Shown here: one piece after another, positions 5,634 through 9,031 of the stretch | How positions within the stretch are numbered: the first letter of the stretch is position 1 | Layout of the letters: every line of letters begins with the position of its first letter | NCBI GenBank assembly: GCA_003645385.1 | Contig: QNEY01000054.1 | Coordinates: forward strand, 1 to 9,031 | Reading direction: 5' to 3' | Length of the DNA: 9,031 bases | Source: Gammaproteobacteria bacterium | GTDB lineage: Bacteria; Pseudomonadota; Gammaproteobacteria; Nitrosococcales; Methylophagaceae | The notes under the pieces: model-generated | What the model saw: the letters and a program-made list of their open reading frames with translations, nothing else | The model's database searches: none | What the model was told of the DNA's origin: nothing | Made by a program: the position numbers and the translations under genes

Positions 5634-6494
5634 ATGGATTCTTTATGGTTGGAGTCAGGCTTAAGTAAAAATACTATCGCTGCATATCAGCGTGATCTTT
5701 TAGGCTTTGCAACATGGTTAAGGCAGTTTGACATTGATTTAGCTGCCGCTAGTCGCACTGACATTTTGCGGTATCAAAGTGTGCGAATGCGCGAAGGTCG
5801 AAAAGTACGAAGTGAGGCCCGTTTACTATCGACATTAAGACGTTTTTACCGTTATTTATGTCGTGAAGAGATTCGAGACTCTGATCCGACTGCTCAAATT
5901 GAGTCACCACGCTTAGGTAGACCACTACCAAGTAGTCTAACTGAAAATGAGGTTGAAGACTTACTTGCCCAACCCGATGTTAATGAAGCCTTAGGATTAC
6001 GTGATAGAACTATGTTGGAAGTGTTGTATGCAACGGGTTTAAGAGTCTCTGAATTGATTGCATTAACATTTGAGCAGCTTAATATGAGGCAAGGACTTAT
6101 TCGTTGCGTAGGCAAAGGCAATAAGGAAAGGTTAGTACCTTTGGGTGAAATTGCTTTGGATTGGCTGCAGCAATATTTATTAGAAAGCAGGCCTGAGTTA
6201 TTAAAGGGTACAGTCAGTGACGATTTGTTTCCAACTAAGCGAGGCAGAGCGATGACACGGCAGGCTTTTTGGTATTTGATTAAACGCTATGCCAAGCAGG
6301 CTGGGATCAAAAAAGATCTGTCACCACATACGTTACGACATGCGTTTGCAACCCATTTACTAAATCATGGTGCTGATTTGCGTGTTGTTCAATTATTATT
6401 AGGTCATGCTGATTTATCAACTACACAGATTTATACCCATGTGGCTAAAGAACGCTTAAAGAGTTTGCATGCTAAGCATCACCCACGTGGATAA
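5634..6494 (+). CDS. xerD: Site-specific tyrosine recombinase XerD (N-terminus possibly short)
   Basis: The 286-residue protein matches E. coli XerD (298) from its LDALWLE segment onward. The N-terminal SAM-like DNA-binding domain covers about 1-95 and the catalytic domain about 105-286. All catalytic residues are in place: R137 (TGLRVSEL), K161 (GKGNKERLVPLG), H232 and R235 (SPHTLRHAFATH), H258 (LLGHADLSTTQ) and the nucleophile Y267 (IYTHVA). With XerC and FtsK it resolves chromosome dimers at dif. It is XerD rather than XerC because of the dsbC linkage and the IYTHVAKERLKSLHAKHHPR end. The ATG at 5634 lacks a ribosome site and leaves the protein about 11 residues short. In-frame codons back to the stop at 5610 contain no ATG, GTG or TTG, so the true start is uncertain. 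Confidence 0.96.
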   Translation: MDSLWLESGLSKNTIAAYQRDLLGFATWLRQFDIDLAAASRTDILRYQSVRMREGRKVRSEARLLSTLRRFYRYLCREEIRDSDPTAQIESPRLGRPLPSSLTENEVEDLLAQPDVNEALGLRDRTMLEVLYATGLRVSELIALTFEQLNMRQGLIRCVGKGNKERLVPLGEIALDWLQQYLLESRPELLKGTVSDDLFPTKRGRAMTRQAFWYLIKRYAKQAGIKKDLSPHTLRHAFATHLLNHGADLRVVQLLLGHADLSTTQIYTHVAKERLKSLHAKHHPRG

Positions 6495-6503
6495 TAGAAT
6501 TAC

Positions 6504-6533
6504 ACTCAACTGAGTTTAAAAATTAGCTATACT
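6504..6533 (+). promoter_or_regulatory. Candidate yajQ promoter with overlapping dyad
   Basis: TATACT (6528-6533, 5 of 6 matches to the -10 consensus) lies 32 bp before the yajQ ATG. A 12-bp dyad ACTCA-AC-TGAGT (6504-6515) covers the position where a -35 would sit; the hexamer there is poor. This could be a regulated promoter that separates yajQ-dsbC from xerD. The hairpin has no T tract, so it is unlikely to terminate xerD. Confidence 0.3.
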
Positions 6534-6565
6534 TCTCTCCAATTCAATATAGTAGGAGTAAAAAA

Positions 6566-7051
6566 ATGCCGTCATTTGATATCGTTTCAGAAATTGATCA
6601 ACATGAATTAACTAATGCAGTCGATCAAGCCAATCGTGAAATTGGCAATCGTTTTGATTTTCGTGGAACCGATGCTCGGGTAGAGCAGTCAGATAAGGTA
6701 CTAACAATACATGCAGATAGTGATTTTCAGCTTGAACAAGTACTTGATATCTTACGGCTTAAGTTAGTCAAACGTGGCATTGAGGTTAGTTGTCTTGAAG
6801 TCAAAGACTCGGTCGGTAATGGAAAAATGCGTAAACAGGATGTCATTATCCGCGAAGGAATAGATAAAGATTTATCACGCAAGATTGTCAAAATGATTAA
6901 AGATGGTAAAGCTAAAGTTCAGTCAGCTGTTCAGGGTGAAAGTGTCAGGGTAACAGGTAAAAAACGTGATGATTTGCAAGGTGTAATGGCATTGCTACGC
7001 GATAATGACAAGGTTGATATGCCGCTGCAATTTAATAATTTTAGAGATTAA
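6566..7051 (+). CDS. yajQ: YajQ family nucleotide / cyclic-di-GMP-binding protein
   Basis: The 161-residue protein matches the length of E. coli YajQ (about 163). It opens MPSFDIVSEID, the family's hallmark N-terminus, followed by NRFDFRGTDA (28-37), and closes with the MPLQFNNFRD tail. The fold is two ferredoxin-like domains. Family members bind nucleotides. In Xanthomonas campestris a YajQ homologue binds cyclic di-GMP and modulates transcription with an LysR-type partner; phage and tRNA/rRNA binding have also been proposed for the family. No enzymatic motif is visible. AGGAG (6554-6558) lies 7 nt before the ATG, the best ribosome site among the genes after rplS, which agrees with an independent promoter. 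dsbC starts 9 nt after its stop. Its place between xerD and dsbC is unusual. Confidence 0.96.
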   Translation: MPSFDIVSEIDQHELTNAVDQANREIGNRFDFRGTDARVEQSDKVLTIHADSDFQLEQVLDILRLKLVKRGIEVSCLEVKDSVGNGKMRKQDVIIREGIDKDLSRKIVKMIKDGKAKVQSAVQGESVRVTGKKRDDLQGVMALLRDNDKVDMPLQFNNFRD

Positions 7052-7060
7052 GGAATAAAC

Positions 7061-7777
7061 ATGATCAAACCACATTATTTTTGGTTGCCTTTAATAGCAT
7101 GGATGGGAATGGTACAGGCAGATGATGCATTAAAAGCGCAATTAGAACAGGTTATGCCAGGTGTTACTGTAGAGAGTATTGAACCTTTAGGTAAAAATAC
7201 ACATTTGTATGAAGCTACTATTAATGGTGAAATCGTATATTTCTCAGAAGATTGGCGTTATGTGTTTCAAGGTGATGTGGTTGATTTAAAAACACGTGAA
7301 AATATTACTGAGAACAAACGGGTTAGCCTAAGAAAAGAGGCGTTAGCATCATTAGATGAAGCTGATCTGATTATCTATGAACCCAAAAAGACAGAACATA
7401 CATTAACGGTATTTACTGACATTGATTGCGGTTACTGTCGGAAGCTACACCAACAAATGGATAAATATAACGATTTAGGTATTCGTATTCGTTATATGGC
7501 ATTTCCTCGGGCAGGTATTGATTCTGAAGCCTATGATAAAGCGGAAGATGTATGGTGTTCTGATGATCGGAAACAGGCTATGACTGATGCCAAGAATGGA
7601 AAACAAGTCGATTCTGACAGTTGTACTACACCTGTTAAAGCACAATATGAAATGGGCCGCCGTTTAGGTGTGAATGGTACACCTGCACTGTTTTTGGAAA
7701 GTGGTGAGATGTTACCTGGTTATGTACCACCGAAACGTTTAAAACAAATACTGGATGAACGTGCATCACAAAGCTAA
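7061..7777 (+). CDS. dsbC: Periplasmic thiol:disulfide isomerase DsbC
   Basis: The 238-residue precursor has a signal peptide with a hydrophobic core (about 6-17) and likely cleavage after VQA (20). The N-terminal dimerisation domain (about 21-85) is followed by a linker and a thioredoxin domain. The active site is CGYC (C123, C126), identical to E. coli DsbC. A second cysteine pair, C166 and C188, matches the structural disulfide, and T207-P208 is the cis-proline loop. All five positions have the same offset from E. coli DsbC, so the domain has no insertions or deletions. It shuffles wrong disulfides in the periplasm and is kept reduced by DsbD. AAGGAA (7050-7055) overlaps the yajQ stop, indicating a yajQ-dsbC transcription unit. 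Linkage to xerD is widely conserved in gammaproteobacteria. Confidence 0.97.
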   Translation: MIKPHYFWLPLIAWMGMVQADDALKAQLEQVMPGVTVESIEPLGKNTHLYEATINGEIVYFSEDWRYVFQGDVVDLKTRENITENKRVSLRKEALASLDEADLIIYEPKKTEHTLTVFTDIDCGYCRKLHQQMDKYNDLGIRIRYMAFPRAGIDSEAYDKAEDVWCSDDRKQAMTDAKNGKQVDSDSCTTPVKAQYEMGRRLGVNGTPALFLESGEMLPGYVPPKRLKQILDERASQS

Positions 7778-7799
7778 TGATTGATTTATGGTGTTGGCA

Positions 7800-7851
7800 A
7801 AATGAAGTTAAACAACCTGATTTATTACCCTTGGGTCGATTAACTTCATTT
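7800..7851. terminator. Candidate bidirectional terminator: 12-bp inverted repeat at the dsbC/lpxH convergence
   Basis: AAATGAAGTTAA (7800-7811) and TTAACTTCATTT (7840-7851) are exact reverse complements with a 28-nt loop that contains a further ACCC-TT-GGGT (7827-7836). The repeat covers the 3' end and stop codon of lpxH and lies 22 nt after the dsbC stop. The arms are AT-rich. On the plus strand the 3' arm ends in TTT and is followed by CGTTCTTATT; on the minus strand it ends in TTT followed by TGCC. Both T tracts are poor, so the terminator role is tentative, though the position between convergent genes is right. Confidence 0.45.
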
Positions 7852-8548
7852 CGTTCTTATTACATCGTAAAACACTAAAGCTTTTATTATTCCAATCACC
7901 TAAAACAATACGTTTTGCAAATTGGCCCGCTAATGAAAACGTATGAATTGCCGGACGATGAGTGTGCCCATGAATTAACTGTGCGACTTCAAACTGTGTC
8001 ATCACTCGTTCTACTTCTGTCTGATTCACATCCATAATCGATGTGGCGATATTTTCCTTGTTTTTACGGCTTTTTTGTTTGATCTTGTCGGAAATACTTT
8101 GGCGATAGCTTGTGGGTAGTTTAAGGAAACACCACTGTATTATTTTGTTACGAGCCCAGCGACGATAGCGTTGATAAGCGATGTCATCAATGCATAAAGT
8201 ATCACCGTGAAGCAATAATGTATTGGTACCGTAAAGGTTAATTAGACAAGCATCATTAAGTAATTCACAGCCAATTCGTTGGGCAAAATCTTTGCCCATC
8301 ATAAAGTCACGATTACCGACCATTAAATAGGTTTTGATGCCGATTTTGTGCAGTTGCAGAAGCTGGTTAATTAATGGTTCATATTCGGATGGCACGATGT
8401 CATCCCCCAACCAGGTATTAAACAAATCACCGAGAATATAGAGTGCTTCTATATCTTTTGTCTCTGTTTTGAGAAACTCAACAGTAAGTTGGATTAGATC
8501 TGGATTATCGGGACGAAGATGAAGATCAGAAATAAACAGTGTGGTCAT
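7808..8548 (-). CDS. lpxH: UDP-2,3-diacylglucosamine diphosphatase LpxH
   Basis: The 246-residue protein is a calcineurin-like metallophosphoesterase. It has SDLHL (7-11), LGDLF (39-43), GNRDF (78-82), LHGDTLC (113-119), IMDVNQ (171-176) and HGHTHRP (193-199). The metal ligands D8, H10, D41, N79, H114, H195 and H197 fall at the same residue numbers as in characterised LpxH enzymes. It cleaves UDP-2,3-diacylglucosamine to lipid X and UMP on the inner leaflet of the cytoplasmic membrane, the fourth step of lipid A synthesis. The IMDVNQ motif separates it from generic phosphoesterases. The start ATG at 8548 has only a weak GGAA upstream, inside a hairpin stem. It lies 45 nt after ppiB and is probably co-transcribed with it, as the genes are neighbours in E. 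coli and Pseudomonas. Confidence 0.98.
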   Translation of the reverse strand: MTTLFISDLHLRPDNPDLIQLTVEFLKTETKDIEALYILGDLFNTWLGDDIVPSEYEPLINQLLQLHKIGIKTYLMVGNRDFMMGKDFAQRIGCELLNDACLINLYGTNTLLLHGDTLCIDDIAYQRYRRWARNKIIQWCFLKLPTSYRQSISDKIKQKSRKNKENIATSIMDVNQTEVERVMTQFEVAQLIHGHTHRPAIHTFSLAGQFAKRIVLGDWNNKSFSVLRCNKNEMKLIDPRVINQVV

Positions 8549-8555
8549 AAGTAAT

Positions 8556-8585
8556 TATTCCAGCCCTCAGGAGAGGACTGGAATA
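8556..8585 (-). promoter_or_regulatory. Hairpin in the ppiB-lpxH spacer overlapping the lpxH ribosome site
   Basis: TATTCCAG (8556-8563) is the exact reverse complement of CTGGAATA (8578-8585). CCTC (8565-8568) and GAGG (8573-8576) extend the stem past one mismatch to an AGGA/TCCT tetraloop. In the minus-strand transcript the 3' arm carries the GGAA that would serve lpxH, 7 nt after which the stem ends and the ATG follows. No T tract follows on the minus strand, so it is probably not a terminator. Control of lpxH translation, or RNA processing, is inference. Confidence 0.5.
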
Positions 8586-8593
8586 GATGAGTT

Positions 8594-9031
8594 TTATTCA
8601 ACAATACTGGCTTGGGTAATGAACACATTTTCAACAGGAACATCTTGGTGGCCATTTTTATTGTCAGTGTTGACAGTTCGAATGGCATCAACCACATCCA
8701 TACCTTCAACAACCTGACCAAAAACAGCGTAGCCCCATCCAGTTCCATTCTCAGCTTGGAAATCAAGGAAGTTGTTATCAACAGTATTGATAAAAAACTG
8801 TGCAGTGGCAGAATGTGGATCACCCGTACGTGCCATCGCAATTGATCCTCGAACATTACTCAAACCATTGTTAGCTTCATTTTTTATAGCCATATTAGTT
8901 TCTTTTTTTACAAAATCTTCAGTAAATCCGCCACCTTGAATCATAAAGTTTTCAATGACTCGGTGGAAAATGGTGCCATTATAAAAACCATCTTCTACAT
9001 AGCTCAGGAAGTTTGTCACAGTATTAGGTGC
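8594..9031 (-). CDS. ppiB: Peptidyl-prolyl cis-trans isomerase, cyclophilin type (partial, N-terminus outside window)
   Basis: The minus-strand frame is open from the right edge (9031) to the TAA at 8594-8596, giving 145 residues. E. coli PpiB has 164, so roughly the first 19 are missing. A GTG at 9019 lies inside the conserved PNTVTNFL segment and is a valine, not a start. Cyclophilin motifs are complete: GFYNGTIFHRVIENFMIQGG with the catalytic Arg of FHRV, KNEANNGL, GSIAMART, SATAQFFIN and GWGYAVFGQVV with the Trp that typifies cyclosporin-binding cyclophilins. It catalyses proline isomerisation. Whether it is cytoplasmic (PpiB) or exported (PpiA) cannot be settled without the N-terminus. 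PpiB is favoured by sequence and by the ppiB-lpxH neighbourhood. Confidence 0.96.
   Translation of the reverse strand, partial: APNTVTNFLSYVEDGFYNGTIFHRVIENFMIQGGGFTEDFVKKETNMAIKNEANNGLSNVRGSIAMARTGDPHSATAQFFINTVDNNFLDFQAENGTGWGYAVFGQVVEGMDVVDAIRTVNTDNKNGHQDVPVENVFITQASIVE

Noticed and set aside
7777..7878. 33-codon plus-strand frame whose ATG overlaps the dsbC stop (TAATG), reading MIDLWCWQNEVKQPDLL...
   Set aside because: It lies mostly antisense to the lpxH 3' end and is recognisable as no family. It could be the remnant of a gene once downstream of dsbC, but support is too thin to annotate.
8545..8856. 103-codon minus-strand frame overlapping ppiB
   Set aside because: Shifted frame of ppiB, whose own frame carries all cyclophilin motifs.
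1..9031. Possible mobile element, defence system, CRISPR array or tRNA-linked island
   Set aside because: No transposase, integrase other than XerD, direct repeats, attachment-site duplication or tRNA was seen; every gene is a core housekeeping family in largely conserved order.

Overview
The window is an AT-rich, densely coded chromosomal segment from a gammaproteobacterium. The evidence is the gene order corB-ypjD / ffh / rpsP-rimM-trmD-rplS, followed by xerD and dsbC, and protein sequences very close to the E. coli and Pseudomonas versions. For example, TrmD, LpxH and DsbC keep the family's active-site spacing residue for residue. A Methylophaga- or Thiotrichales-like marine gammaproteobacterium would fit, but that is a guess from composition and gene order. 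There is no rRNA, tRNA, CRISPR array, phage gene or transposon.

Layout. Positions 1-1457 (minus strand) hold a two-gene operon, ypjD then corB (corB runs off the left edge); both encode inner-membrane proteins. A 145-bp divergent region (1458-1602) with several dyads separates it from ffh (plus), the protein of the signal recognition particle. After a 176-bp gap with a plausible promoter comes the compact operon rpsP-rimM-trmD-rplS (3147-5056). It encodes ribosomal protein S16, a 30S maturation factor, the m1G37 tRNA methyltransferase and ribosomal protein L19. It ends in a strong intrinsic terminator preceded by a second, imperfect hairpin. Next on the plus strand are ogt (repair of O6-alkylguanine), xerD (chromosome dimer resolution), yajQ (nucleotide/c-di-GMP-binding family) and dsbC (periplasmic disulfide isomerase). 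At about 7.8 kb these meet a convergent minus-strand pair, ppiB (truncated by the right edge) then lpxH (lipid A synthesis).

The genes are core housekeeping: protein targeting, ribosome and tRNA maturation, DNA repair and segregation, envelope protein folding and lipid A. I found no undescribed multi-gene system. What deserves a second look is mostly small. The ogt start sits directly behind a terminator with no visible ribosome site. XerD has a short N-terminus with possible out-of-frame upstream starts. The rimM start is a GTG overlapped by an out-of-frame ATG. A hairpin overlaps the lpxH ribosome site, and a 12-bp inverted repeat lies where dsbC and lpxH converge. Overlapping dyads lie in the ffh/ypjD divergent promoter region, and yajQ is inserted between xerD and dsbC.
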